From: a virus
Strand: one strand, 5' to 3'
Virus record (IMG/VR): IMGVR_UViG_3300036944_000373
Location: 1 to 22,190 of that record
DNA length: 22,190 nucleotides
The notes beneath the pieces were generated by a model that was not told where the DNA came from, searched no databases, and saw only the letters and a program-made list of their open reading frames with translations. Shown here piece by piece: positions 1 to 6,454 of the stretch. The translations under genes were made by a program, and so were the position numbers. Numbering within the stretch: the stretch's first letter is position 1; each line of letters begins with the position of its first letter.

Positions 1-537
1 GCCTGAAACAACCGCTTGCTTGCCATCTAACTGAGTCTGAATTGATGATGTAACGCCATCAACGTAGTTGAGTTCAGTCGCCGTTGCTGTAACTGCTACG
101 TTCTCGTTAATCTTAGGAGAAGTCAGAGTCTTGTTAGTTAAAGTCTTTGTATTAGTTGTTGTAACTACGTCAGCAATTGTTAGACCGTGAGCAGTTGTTA
201 CGTTCTCTTGGTGGTCATTAGCATCCTGGTAGTCACGACCAATTGCCATGTGGCGTACAACAGCACCTGCTGAGTGAGCAGAACCTGTGCCAGGAGTTGG
301 TCCATCAATACCGCGAGTAATAGTTAATGTATTGCCAGATGAGTAGAGCGTGACATCTACAATTTCTTCAAGCGCTGTATCTGGGTCAATGACAACTGTG
401 TATGTCTGTGAACCAGATAGCGTCTTTCCACCCATGATAGATGCACCGCTGACAACTGACATAGTTGTTGCAGTTGCAGTGATTGGTGAACTCAGTGTTG
501 TTTGCTGAGAACGAGATGAGTATTTTCTTACTGTCAT
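1..537 (-). CDS. tail fibre-like structural protein, 3' end outside window
   Basis: The frame opens at an ATG at 537, behind AGGAA with a 7-base spacer, and stays open for 179 codons to the window edge, so the C-terminus is missing. The N-terminal part is rich in Ser, Thr and Val (beta-type). Near residue 80 it has a TRGIDGPTPGTG segment followed by HSAGAVVRHMAIG. The visible C-terminal part contains TKTLTNKTLTSPKI and then ATELNYVDGVTSSIQTQLDGK. This NKTLTSP...LNYVDGVTS..QTQLD pattern is common in phage tail fibre and appendage proteins, where it precedes a fibre shaft. The gene is the last one visible in the late block and follows the adaptor-like gene by 8 bases. Fibre function is inferred from the motif and position; a receptor-binding tip would lie beyond the window. 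Confidence 0.7.
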   Translation of the reverse strand, partial: MTVRKYSSRSQQTTLSSPITATATTMSVVSGASIMGGKTLSGSQTYTVVIDPDTALEEIVDVTLYSSGNTLTITRGIDGPTPGTGSAHSAGAVVRHMAIGRDYQDANDHQENVTTAHGLTIADVVTTTNTKTLTNKTLTSPKINENVAVTATATELNYVDGVTSSIQTQLDGKQAVVSG

Positions 538-545
538 TTAGGTTC

Positions 546-1484
546 CTATCGGCGGGAGAAGTGAACTCGAGGTGGGTAGTTCTGCTGTTGCGACTTTGTT
601 TCTTCGTTAAGACGCTGTTGGTAAAGAGCATAGAGTTGCTTTGTTGCTGTTTGAGAAGCACCGTAAGGGCGCTTTGAATCTGTTTCGTCCGCCTGTGGGC
701 TAACCTGAGAAGCGCGTGCTGGGTCAAGGTATGTCAATAGACGATACGCAGCACCAAGGATTGCGACATCCTTTGTTGATTCTGGCAAGCCAGTTTGTGT
801 TGAGTAGTCTTGGCTATTGGTTGTAAATGCTACTGGGTCAGTTGCATATGTAACCTTCACTGTACGACCAGAGATTGGATTGTCACCAATTGTAATTGTC
901 TGCACGATGTCAGTACCAGTGGTGTACCCAAATGCTTCTGGGTTTGCTGTTGAATCAAAGTCATAATGACGGATTGGAACCCACTCTTTAGATGGGCCAA
1001 TCGACTGCCAAGAGATTGTAATAACATTCTTCATGTTAAGGTTGGCGAATGCATAGGTTGACACTGCAGCATTATATGTAAAGGTTGTTGTCTTTACAGA
1101 GAAGATAGCAGAACCTAATGAGCGAATAGTATCGTTGATAGCACGCTTAACTGAATAACGTGGGAAGGTTGGGCTAATAGTAACCTTCTTATCAGCAGCA
1201 TGTGTGTCAGCCGTAGAGCCCAGGTACCCACGACCATATGGCGCAATAGTTGCTGTGTTAGCAATACGGTCATATGAGTCAACCCACATCAACTCTTCGC
1301 CAATCTCAATAATGCCCTTACCTACTGATTCAGTAGAACCAAGTGACAAGATGAGTGGCGAAGCGCTTGATGATGTAGTTGTAGTTACTGGGTCCTTAAG
1401 ATAGGTTGCTCTATCCTGTTGGAATGTGTACCCTGCAAGATTGATAAGAACTTCATCAATCATGTTCTCTAAAGTAGTCGTCAT
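546..1484 (-). CDS. putative head-tail adaptor or tail structural protein (312 aa)
   Basis: The start is ATG 1484, preceded by AAGGAGC about 9 bases upstream, and it overlaps the previous stop by 4 bases (ATGA). The protein begins with a short helix (TTLENMIDEVLINLAGY), then a beta-rich section containing EIGEELMWVDSYD and APYGRGYLGSTADTHAA. This RG..GSTA..HAA pattern recurs in phage virion proteins, including the neighbouring fibre-like gene. Residues 105-140 look helical (FPRYSVKRAINDTIRSLG) and the C-terminal third (AILGAAYRLLTYLDPARAS onward) is helical and charged. The mix of helix, beta domain and helix, together with its place between capsid and fibre genes, suits a connector or tail-tube component. 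I do not recognise a named family, so the role is inferred from context only. Confidence 0.75.
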   Translation of the reverse strand: MTTTLENMIDEVLINLAGYTFQQDRATYLKDPVTTTTSSSASPLILSLGSTESVGKGIIEIGEELMWVDSYDRIANTATIAPYGRGYLGSTADTHAADKKVTISPTFPRYSVKRAINDTIRSLGSAIFSVKTTTFTYNAAVSTYAFANLNMKNVITISWQSIGPSKEWVPIRHYDFDSTANPEAFGYTTGTDIVQTITIGDNPISGRTVKVTYATDPVAFTTNSQDYSTQTGLPESTKDVAILGAAYRLLTYLDPARASQVSPQADETDSKRPYGASQTATKQLYALYQQRLNEETKSQQQNYPPRVHFSRR

Positions 1485-1735
1485 GCGTTGATGCTCCTTA
1501 AAGCAGCAGGGGCTGCTAATCCAGTTGTTCCAGCAAGTTCATTGCAGATACCGTCGATGTCCTTAAACTTATCACGTGTGCGTGATGATGATGCTTTGAT
1601 GTTGAGTGCTCCAACTGTTGCTAAACCAGTTGTACCTGCCCAACGATTCGCTGCACCTTGCTCATCAAGACCAGTCGTTCCAGCAAGCCTATTGAGTTCT
1701 GCTGTTAGACTGCTACCTGCTTTGCCTGTTGCCAT
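1481..1735 (-). CDS. small protein with three LAGTTGL repeats (84 aa)
   Basis: ATG 1735 follows AAGGG with a 7-base spacer, 3 bases after the glycosyltransferase stop, and the stop overlaps the next start (ATGA). The protein contains three diverged copies of a roughly 16-residue unit: NRLAGTTGLDEQGAAN (15-30), NRWAGTTGLATVGALN (30-45) and NELAGTTGLAAPAALR (65-80). The first two are adjacent, and the third is separated from them by a basic stretch (SSSRTRDKFKDIDG). The repeats suggest three equivalent small binding units, for example contacts to a symmetric capsid or tail surface. The function is unknown. The clean RBS, coupling and internal repeats argue that it is real. Confidence 0.75.
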   Translation of the reverse strand: MATGKAGSSLTAELNRLAGTTGLDEQGAANRWAGTTGLATVGALNIKASSSRTRDKFKDIDGICNELAGTTGLAAPAALRSINA

Positions 1736-1738
1736 TGT

Positions 1739-2479
1739 TTAACCCTTCTTAGGTGTAATCAAACCTTGTTCTGGTAGAATTAACTTGGATTTCTTTTCCT
1801 CTTTAACGCCACCGAAGAATGCCTTGTAGTAATGCTCATCAAACGAGAACCGCTTCATGTGAGGAACGGTTGCTCCTGTGTGACACCATACTGGCACATC
1901 AGCCTTATCGCATAGAGCGAAGAAGTAAATATCTTCACCCATGAAAGACTTGTTAACGCCAACCTCTGTAAACATAGGTGCGCCTGGTACTGCTTCCATA
2001 ATCTTGGTAATTGCGCTACGGTGCATTAGGACGAATCCCATACCTGCTGCGCCAACCTTGATAAACTTATTCTCTGGTAGTGGATGCATTCTCTGAATGC
2101 CAATCACTCCATCTGACTCTGCAAATTCAAATACCGTAGGTAGTGGAATCATTAGAGGGTCTTCTGGCGTGTCTGTTGTAAAGTAGACTCCAGTTACAAT
2201 TGGATGCTTCTCAGCATCTTTGCTATCCCATAGTAGTTTGAACTTGTCAACACTGATAACCACATCTGAGTCAACCCAGAGTAGCCAATCAGACTTGTTG
2301 TTTTCATACCAATATGAGATTACCTTCTCGCGTTGACGAGCAATCTGGTTGCCCTGACTACGCAGTGATGTCTCAAACTTAACCCCAGACTTGAGCATGA
2401 CATCGACAACGCCTTGCATAAATTTGCCATCGACGTTGCCGTTGTCACACCAAGCCACTGATACTGTCTCTTGTGCCAT
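1739..2479 (-). CDS. phage GT-A-type glycosyltransferase (246 aa)
   Basis: The protein looks like a GT-A-fold, nucleotide-sugar-dependent glycosyltransferase. The sequence shows NQIARQREKVI (about residues 44-54), typical of the first Rossmann half, then WLLWVDSDVV (65-74) containing the DxD metal- and sugar-nucleotide-binding motif (D70, D72). Further on are GAAGMGFVLMHRSAI and a late GEDIYFFALC acidic motif that resembles the catalytic-base region. ATG 2479 was chosen because AAAGG lies 8 bases upstream; an in-frame GTG at 2488 would overlap that site. It lies between head and tail genes. It may glycosylate a virion protein or alter a host surface sugar; the acceptor cannot be deduced. No membrane segment is seen, so it should be cytoplasmic. 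Confidence 0.82.
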   Translation of the reverse strand: MAQETVSVAWCDNGNVDGKFMQGVVDVMLKSGVKFETSLRSQGNQIARQREKVISYWYENNKSDWLLWVDSDVVISVDKFKLLWDSKDAEKHPIVTGVYFTTDTPEDPLMIPLPTVFEFAESDGVIGIQRMHPLPENKFIKVGAAGMGFVLMHRSAITKIMEAVPGAPMFTEVGVNKSFMGEDIYFFALCDKADVPVWCHTGATVPHMKRFSFDEHYYKAFFGGVKEEKKSKLILPEQGLITPKKG

Positions 2480-2497
2480 TGTCCCCACCTTTGATAG

Positions 2498-3301
2498 TTA
2501 CTTCTTTGTCTGTCCTGCGCCTGTTGATGCCATTCCAGCCTTAACAACCTTCTTCTTTGAGACAGAAACTGCTGCCTTCTTAGTAGTGGTTGCTGCAGCG
2601 CGTGCTGCATCTGGTGACTTAGCCTTGATTGCTGCACGTGCTGATTCTTGTCCAGCCTTTGATGCATACTCTGATGCTGTTCCTAGACCTGACTTAGCCT
2701 TGGTTAGAGTTGTCTTACCGAATGAACCCTTAGGTCCAACTGTAACCTTTGCTGGTGCAGCCTTAGCAGCCTGTGCTGCCTTAAACTTTGCCATTGATGA
2801 TGGTGACAACTTAGCCTCTGAACCAAGTAGTGCCTTACCAACGCGTGACTTTGCTAGTGCTGGAGCAAGTTTAGTTGCTGCCTTGCGACCTGCTGGTCCA
2901 CCCTTAACTGCTAGTCCAATTGCTGCTACTGTTCCGCCAATAACCTTGGCCTTAGTTGCTGCTGATGAACCCTTTGATGCTGGCTTTGCTGCTGGCTTAT
3001 TGCCACCCTTTGGAGCCATAACTGTCTTCTCGCCTAACTTAGGCTTTGGTGCGTACTTAGTCTTTGCTGCTTCAAGACGCTTTGCGCCGTACATACGACG
3101 TACGCCTTCTTGAAACTCGCGTGCCATTCCGCCAGATGTCTTGCCGTTCTTTCCAGCAAGTTTAAGGGCCTCTGTCATACCCATCTTCTTGATGCTATCG
3201 ATAGTCGCCTGTGATACACGACCAACTAGAGCATCGCCTGATAAACCTTTTCCTCCGCCTTTGCGAAGTTTTCCCTGTACTGAGTTATACTTTTTTGCCA
3301 T
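2498..3301 (-). CDS. Ala/Lys-rich basic virion-type protein (267 aa)
   Basis: The start is ATG 3301, which overlaps the upstream stop by one base (TAATG) and has AAGGTG 8 bases upstream; in-frame starts at 3307 and 3325 place the RBS badly. The N-terminal 75 residues look ordered (ATIDSIKKMGMTEALKLAGK, then GGMAREFQEGVRRMYGAKR). The rest is low-complexity Lys/Ala/Pro/Ser sequence such as NKPAAKPASKGSSAATKAK and ATTTKKAAVSVSKKKVVKAG. One mildly hydrophobic run (VIGGTVAAIGLAVKGG) is present. The composition resembles histone H1-like and phage DNA-binding or minor head proteins, so binding of packaged DNA is a reasonable guess. It is the fourth of a run of basic proteins after the capsid gene. 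No catalytic motif is visible. Confidence 0.75.
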   Translation of the reverse strand: MAKKYNSVQGKLRKGGGKGLSGDALVGRVSQATIDSIKKMGMTEALKLAGKNGKTSGGMAREFQEGVRRMYGAKRLEAAKTKYAPKPKLGEKTVMAPKGGNKPAAKPASKGSSAATKAKVIGGTVAAIGLAVKGGPAGRKAATKLAPALAKSRVGKALLGSEAKLSPSSMAKFKAAQAAKAAPAKVTVGPKGSFGKTTLTKAKSGLGTASEYASKAGQESARAAIKAKSPDAARAAATTTKKAAVSVSKKKVVKAGMASTGAGQTKK

Positions 3302-3579
3302 TACCATTTCACCTTGTCTGCCCAATATGCGGCACTTAGTTTTCCCTTGGATATATTACTTGCATGTCTTGCTTTGAAAGACTTACGTCGTGCTGCATAG
3401 GATGCAGACTCTCCTTTTTTCTTAGGTGAGCCAGAAACGCCTTGTTGTCCAAAACGTATGGTCTTTACCTGGCTACCTACCTTAGCCACAACAACGTGTG
3501 ACTTAGTAGGGTGGCTTGGAGTTTTCTTTGGCTTGTTATAGCCAGAGACTCCAGCCCGTGTTAATCGTGAGTCTTTCAT
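3301..3579 (-). CDS. conserved small basic phage protein (92 aa, DUF6321-like)
   Basis: The gene starts at ATG 3579 directly after the previous stop (TAAATG), with a GAAG-type RBS inside the preceding gene. The sequence opens MKDSRLTRAGVSGYNKPK, continues KTPSHPTKSHVVVAKVG and VKTIRFGQQGVSGSP, and ends in FKARHASNISKGKLSAAYWADKVKW. I recall this arrangement (RAGVSGYNKPK, SHPTKSH, IRFGQQG, AAYWADKVKW) as a widespread small phage protein of unknown function annotated as DUF6321; the assignment is from memory. It is strongly basic and lies in the capsid-proximal part of the late block. The function is unknown. Confidence 0.82.
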   Translation of the reverse strand: MKDSRLTRAGVSGYNKPKKTPSHPTKSHVVVAKVGSQVKTIRFGQQGVSGSPKKKGESASYAARRKSFKARHASNISKGKLSAAYWADKVKW

Positions 3580-3921
3580 TTACTTCTTCTTTGCCTTGAT
3601 TTGCTTTCCTGTTTTGTCATCGTAACGACGACCTAAAGCAAGAGCGCCAACGAATTGACCAACCTGCTCCTTAACATTGGATGAACCAATCTTGTTGCCA
3701 ATCTTGCGATTGTACTTCTTTTCGTAGTCGGACTGTAATGCTTTGTCAACTGCGTTGCTCGCACGACCTGCGGTCTGCTTAGCCTCACGCATAAGATTTT
3801 CTAGGTAGGACATCTTACGTGGTTCAGGCTTGTTGAAACCAAAGTCTTTTGCAACCTTTGCTGCCATGGTGTCAGCCTTCTTCTTTGCTACCTTAGTAGT
3901 AGTGTACTTCTCTGGAGCCAT
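3580..3921 (-). CDS. Lys-rich hypothetical protein (113 aa)
   Basis: ATG 3921 lies 2 bases after the stop of the upstream 55-residue gene. No strong Shine-Dalgarno site is present, so translation is probably coupled. The protein is basic, with Lys-rich ends (MAPEKYTTTKVAKKKADTM at the start and DDKTGKQIKAKKK at the end) around a helical core (YLENLMREAKQTAGRASNAV). A segment NVKEQVGQFVGALALGRRYD near residues 84-103 may be a second helix. No family is recognised. It belongs to the cluster of four consecutive basic genes at 2498-4091. Confidence 0.72.
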   Translation of the reverse strand: MAPEKYTTTKVAKKKADTMAAKVAKDFGFNKPEPRKMSYLENLMREAKQTAGRASNAVDKALQSDYEKKYNRKIGNKIGSSNVKEQVGQFVGALALGRRYDDKTGKQIKAKKK

Positions 3922-3923
3922 AA

Positions 3924-4091
3924 TTACATACCACGCTTTCTAACCATTGAGCGCTTAGCGACAGCCTTCTTAGCAGTCTTCTTGGCGACCTTCTTAGGAC
4001 CGTATTCCATCATACGCTCTTTAGGGCCTTCCTTCTTTTCGTGGCGCTTCATAGCAGCCATTGACTTGTACTTTTCGTTCTTTGCTGACAT
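3924..4091 (-). CDS. very basic small protein (55 aa)
   Basis: This short frame fills the gap between two genes. It starts at ATG 4091, overlapping the upstream stop by one base (TAATG), and ends with TAA 2 bases before the next start. Nearly half of the residues are Lys or Arg: MSAKNEKYKSMAAMKRHEKK at the start, GPKKVAKKTAKKAVAKRSMV near the end. The composition is that of a DNA- or RNA-binding peptide, and it joins its three downstream neighbours in a basic cluster. The exact fit between its neighbours and the coupled start support that it is translated. The function is unknown. Confidence 0.7.
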   Translation of the reverse strand: MSAKNEKYKSMAAMKRHEKKEGPKERMMEYGPKKVAKKTAKKAVAKRSMVRKRGM

Positions 4092-4564
4092 TATACTTGT
4101 CCAATCTCTTTCATTACTTCGGCTGTTTTTTTGGTTATTTGATGTGCTTTTGGCATTGTCTCTGAGTTGTAGGCTTTGCCTATTGTCTCAGATGCCGTGT
4201 ATGCTGCTTCGACATGCGCCCTGGTAGTTCCACCTGGTTGCATGCCTTGAGACCTAGCGTCTCTATATGCAGCAAGTTCTGAATTCCATTTCTTGTCAGG
4301 AATATCTCTTGCAGCATCTCCAGTATTAAGTTGTAATCCTTTAGCCTTACATCCAAAGCATTCAAATGGACCGCCACACTTGGTGTGGTCTACTGCTCCG
4401 AAGTCTTCTGAGATGAATGGGACATCTGATGTTTCATCGCACTTAGTACATCCGTACAGCGCTACATATGAAACCATATCGCCATCTATTAAGTTGTATC
4501 CCCACTTTACTACTTTTGTAATGTGGTCGCACTCACTGTGCTGTAAAGTTTGCTTCCGTGACAT
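4091..4564 (-). CDS. zinc-binding-type hypothetical protein (157 aa)
   Basis: ATG 4564 has a GGGGG-type RBS 6 bases upstream and lies inside the end of the preceding gene (32-base overlap in another frame). The N-terminal half carries Cys and His residues spaced like a zinc site: C12 and H14, C39-x2-C42, C63, and C69-x2-C72 (ECFGCKAKGLQLNTGDA). The C-terminal half is soluble and mostly helical, including ELAAYRDARSQGMQPGGT and SETIGKAYNSETMPKAHQI. I have an impression of similar proteins next to capsid genes in other phages, where they are also uncharacterised. A structural zinc fold is likely; the role is unknown. Confidence 0.75.
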   Translation of the reverse strand: MSRKQTLQHSECDHITKVVKWGYNLIDGDMVSYVALYGCTKCDETSDVPFISEDFGAVDHTKCGGPFECFGCKAKGLQLNTGDAARDIPDKKWNSELAAYRDARSQGMQPGGTTRAHVEAAYTASETIGKAYNSETMPKAHQITKKTAEVMKEIGQV

Positions 4565-4802
4565 CTACGCCCCCTGCAATTAGTGCCGCCTTTGTTGCAT
4601 CATCTACTGTGTGTTCGTACCCACCACGGTAGACTTCCTCGTACTCAAGCAAATCTTCATCTACTGGGTAACGAGTTTGAAAGTATTCACCATCGCTTTT
4701 GACGATAGTAATACCCTTGTTCAATCTATAAAAGTAAAACAAGCGATGTCCGCCCGCTGGACCTTCTTCTACTATTGGTGTTGTGAACGTCCAATTTGCC
4801 AT
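4533..4802 (-). CDS. hypothetical protein downstream of capsid gene (89 aa)
   Basis: ATG 4802 is served by a near-perfect AGGAGG site 6 bases upstream, one of the strongest in the window, so the product is probably abundant. The protein is acidic and beta-rich (MANWTFTTPIVEEG, GGHRLFYFYRLNKGITIVK, FQTRYPVDEDLLEYEEVYRG), with a short C-terminal helix (DDATKAALIAGGVDV). Its size, expression signal and place straight after the major capsid gene would fit a head decoration or head-completion protein, but no family is recognised. The 3' end overlaps the next gene by 32 bases. Confidence 0.75.
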   Translation of the reverse strand: MANWTFTTPIVEEGPAGGHRLFYFYRLNKGITIVKSDGEYFQTRYPVDEDLLEYEEVYRGGYEHTVDDATKAALIAGGVDVTEANFTAQ

Positions 4803-4830
4803 GTTTATCCTCCTAATGGATTTACTGCTA

Positions 4831-4854
4831 AGCAGGGAGATTGCTCCCCCTGCT
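4831..4854 (-). other. stem-loop after the major capsid gene
   Basis: In the 66-base gap after the capsid stop, AGCAGGGAG (4831-4839) faces CTCCCCCTGCT (4844-4854). The two form a 7-9 bp GC-rich stem with a bulge and a loop of about 4 bases. No T-run follows on the minus strand, so it is not a typical intrinsic terminator. It may protect the 3' end of capsid mRNA or partly reduce readthrough into the next gene. Confidence 0.5.
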
Positions 4855-4868
4855 CAACCGTCAATCAA

Positions 4869-5822
4869 CTATGCGATTGATGAACCTGATTCGATTCGGT
4901 ATAGTGCTTCTTCGCGGTAGCGAGCAAAGCCTAGTACGCCGTACCAACCCATTGGGCGGTGACGCATCAACTTGTCAACAACAGGTCCGATAACCACGTG
5001 TGGCTCTTCGGCAACTGCCTCAGCAAGTGCTTGCTGTCCTGCGATGATTGTGCGGTAGTTACGTGCAGATGATGCACCGTCTGTAGCGTTGTATAGACGT
5101 GGTGACTCTACGAAGTATGCACCTTCGTATGTACCAATCTCTCCCGCCCAGATGCGGTCCTGTGATGAACCGTACTGGTTTGGAAGCAACCATCCTGCTG
5201 AACCTGTCTCAGCGCGTAGGTCGTGTGAAACTTCTGGGTGTAGTCCAGCCCAGTATAGTGAGCCCTTGCGAGCGACTGCCTTGTTAGCACGCAACTTCGC
5301 AACAGCCTTGCGGATGTTTGCAGAAGATAGTGTTGCTGCAGCAGTAATTGTTGCTGTTGATGTTGCTGTTGAACCTGCGTAGATTACGTTTGAACCGCCG
5401 CGCAATGTTGTCATTGCAACTGCGTCGATTGAATCTGCAAGGTTGAAAGCGATGATGTTAGCAATCGCTGGGTCTACGTCAGCAAGGCTGAATAGTTCCA
5501 AAGCGCGTGTAACTAGTACTGAGTTACCGTACTCGTTAAGAGTAATTGTCACAGATGTTGGTGTAGACATTGCTACTGCATCTGGGTCAACTGTCTCTGT
5601 TAGAGCGGTTGTTGCTGCTGTTAGGTCTACGTACTTCTGTAGAACTACTGTCTGACCTGGTGTTGCTTGCTTATCAGGACGCTTATCTGCGACTGAACGA
5701 ATGAGTGGCTCTGAACGGAGCGCGAACTCGAGAAGTCGGTCATAAGCCTTCTGTACTAAACCTGCTGCACCAGCGGTTCCGCCAAGAGAGGCAGAATCTG
5801 TGGATACGTATGAGTTAGCCAT
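4869..5822 (-). CDS. major capsid protein, HK97 fold, N4-gp56-like (317 aa)
   Basis: This protein builds the icosahedral shell. The sequence matches the N4-gp56 style of HK97-fold capsid proteins. It has an N-terminal arm (LGGTAGAAGLVQKAYDRLLE), then KQATPGQTVVLQKYVDLT, a TITLNEYGNSVLVTRALELF block near residue 95, a SIDAVAMTTLRGG helix, and ANIRKAVAKLRANKA followed by YWAGLHPEVSHDLRAETG. The C-terminus (PVVDKLMRHRPMGWYGVLGF then ARYREEALYRIES) is a typical A-domain end. ATG 5822 has AAGGA about 10 bases upstream. The gene directly follows the scaffold-like gene, the usual order. At 317 residues it is within the family's size range, with no obvious delta domain at its N-terminus, consistent with a separate scaffold. 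Confidence 0.92.
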   Translation of the reverse strand: MANSYVSTDSASLGGTAGAAGLVQKAYDRLLEFALRSEPLIRSVADKRPDKQATPGQTVVLQKYVDLTAATTALTETVDPDAVAMSTPTSVTITLNEYGNSVLVTRALELFSLADVDPAIANIIAFNLADSIDAVAMTTLRGGSNVIYAGSTATSTATITAAATLSSANIRKAVAKLRANKAVARKGSLYWAGLHPEVSHDLRAETGSAGWLLPNQYGSSQDRIWAGEIGTYEGAYFVESPRLYNATDGASSARNYRTIIAGQQALAEAVAEEPHVVIGPVVDKLMRHRPMGWYGVLGFARYREEALYRIESGSSIA

Positions 5823-5858
5823 TTAGGTTATTTCCTTTTTTGTAGTTAGAAACTATGA

Positions 5859-6335
5859 TTAGTTTTGTGAACCGTAAATCATGTTGATGATTTCTTCCGC
5901 AGATTCTGCGTTGTCAATTCTCATACCCATGTCTTCGGCTCTATCAGGTGTTAATGCACCTTGAGTAACCAAGTCTTGCTGGCGTAGTGCCGCACGATTT
6001 TGGCTGTTTACTTCTGGTGCATCCTGGCGAACTTCTAGTCCAAACAAGTCTGCGTTATCATCGAGCCAGTTATTCACTGTCTCTTCGTTAACTTCATCCA
6101 AGTCCTTTAGGACTAATCGAATTGCCTTAGGATTCACACCTTTCTTTTCTAGGGTTTCTTTGACGATTCGCTCACGCTGTCCCTTGGATAGTGTCTCAAG
6201 TTGGTCTGTGAGTTCTTTGATACGCTTTTCGTCCGCACGCTTGGCTTTGCGTAACTTCTTTAATAAGTCACTGCCGTCCATTGGTGTTTCTGTATCGAGG
6301 TCGTCGTCTTCGTCATCCCAGTAGTTGTTGCTCAT
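5859..6335 (-). CDS. capsid scaffolding-like protein (158 aa)
   Basis: The protein is very acidic at the N-terminus (MSNNYWDDEDDDLDTETP), then forms a charged coiled coil (LLKKLRKAKRADEKRIKELT, then QLETLSKGQRERIVKETLE) at about residues 23-65. The C-terminal half is helical (NEETVNNWLDDNADLFGLEV; SAEEIINMIYG at the end). This composition, its length and its position just before the major capsid gene are typical of phage scaffolding proteins, which assemble inside the prohead and then leave or are cleaved. ATG 6335 was preferred to an in-frame GTG at 6344 because AGAAGGGTGG lies just ahead of the ATG. It is preceded by an unusually long, structured leader. Confidence 0.8.
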   Translation of the reverse strand: MSNNYWDDEDDDLDTETPMDGSDLLKKLRKAKRADEKRIKELTDQLETLSKGQRERIVKETLEKKGVNPKAIRLVLKDLDEVNEETVNNWLDDNADLFGLEVRQDAPEVNSQNRAALRQQDLVTQGALTPDRAEDMGMRIDNAESAEEIINMIYGSQN

Positions 6336-6454
6336 AGCAACCACCCTTCTATTCGTTGTAGTCGCAAGCCTCAGTTGCTAGTCGGGGAACTAGGCTGGCT
6401 CTTGCTATCGGTCTATTACGCTGACGGGGCCGATGGGTCCGTTCAGGATTCTAT
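6336..6454 (-). promoter_or_regulatory. structured leader and possible promoter before scaffold/capsid genes
   Basis: This 119-base gap is the largest in the late block. On the minus strand a TAGAAT -10-like hexamer (6448-6453) lies just after the preceding stop, but no convincing -35 was found 16-18 bases upstream. Downstream is a compound stem-loop: GCAAGCC (6364-6370) pairs with GGCTCTTGC (6397-6405) with a small bulge, enclosing CTAGT/ACTAG (6378-6382 and 6389-6393). A second weaker pair is ATCGG (6407-6411) with CCGAT (6430-6434). It may act as a promoter plus 5' stabiliser, or as an mRNA processing element that raises capsid expression. Confidence 0.4.

Noticed and set aside
2391-3113. 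Plus-strand 240-residue frame
   Set aside because: It lies antisense to the Ala/Lys-rich gene and the glycosyltransferase start; the length is a by-product of biased codons, and the minus-strand genes have RBS and coupling.
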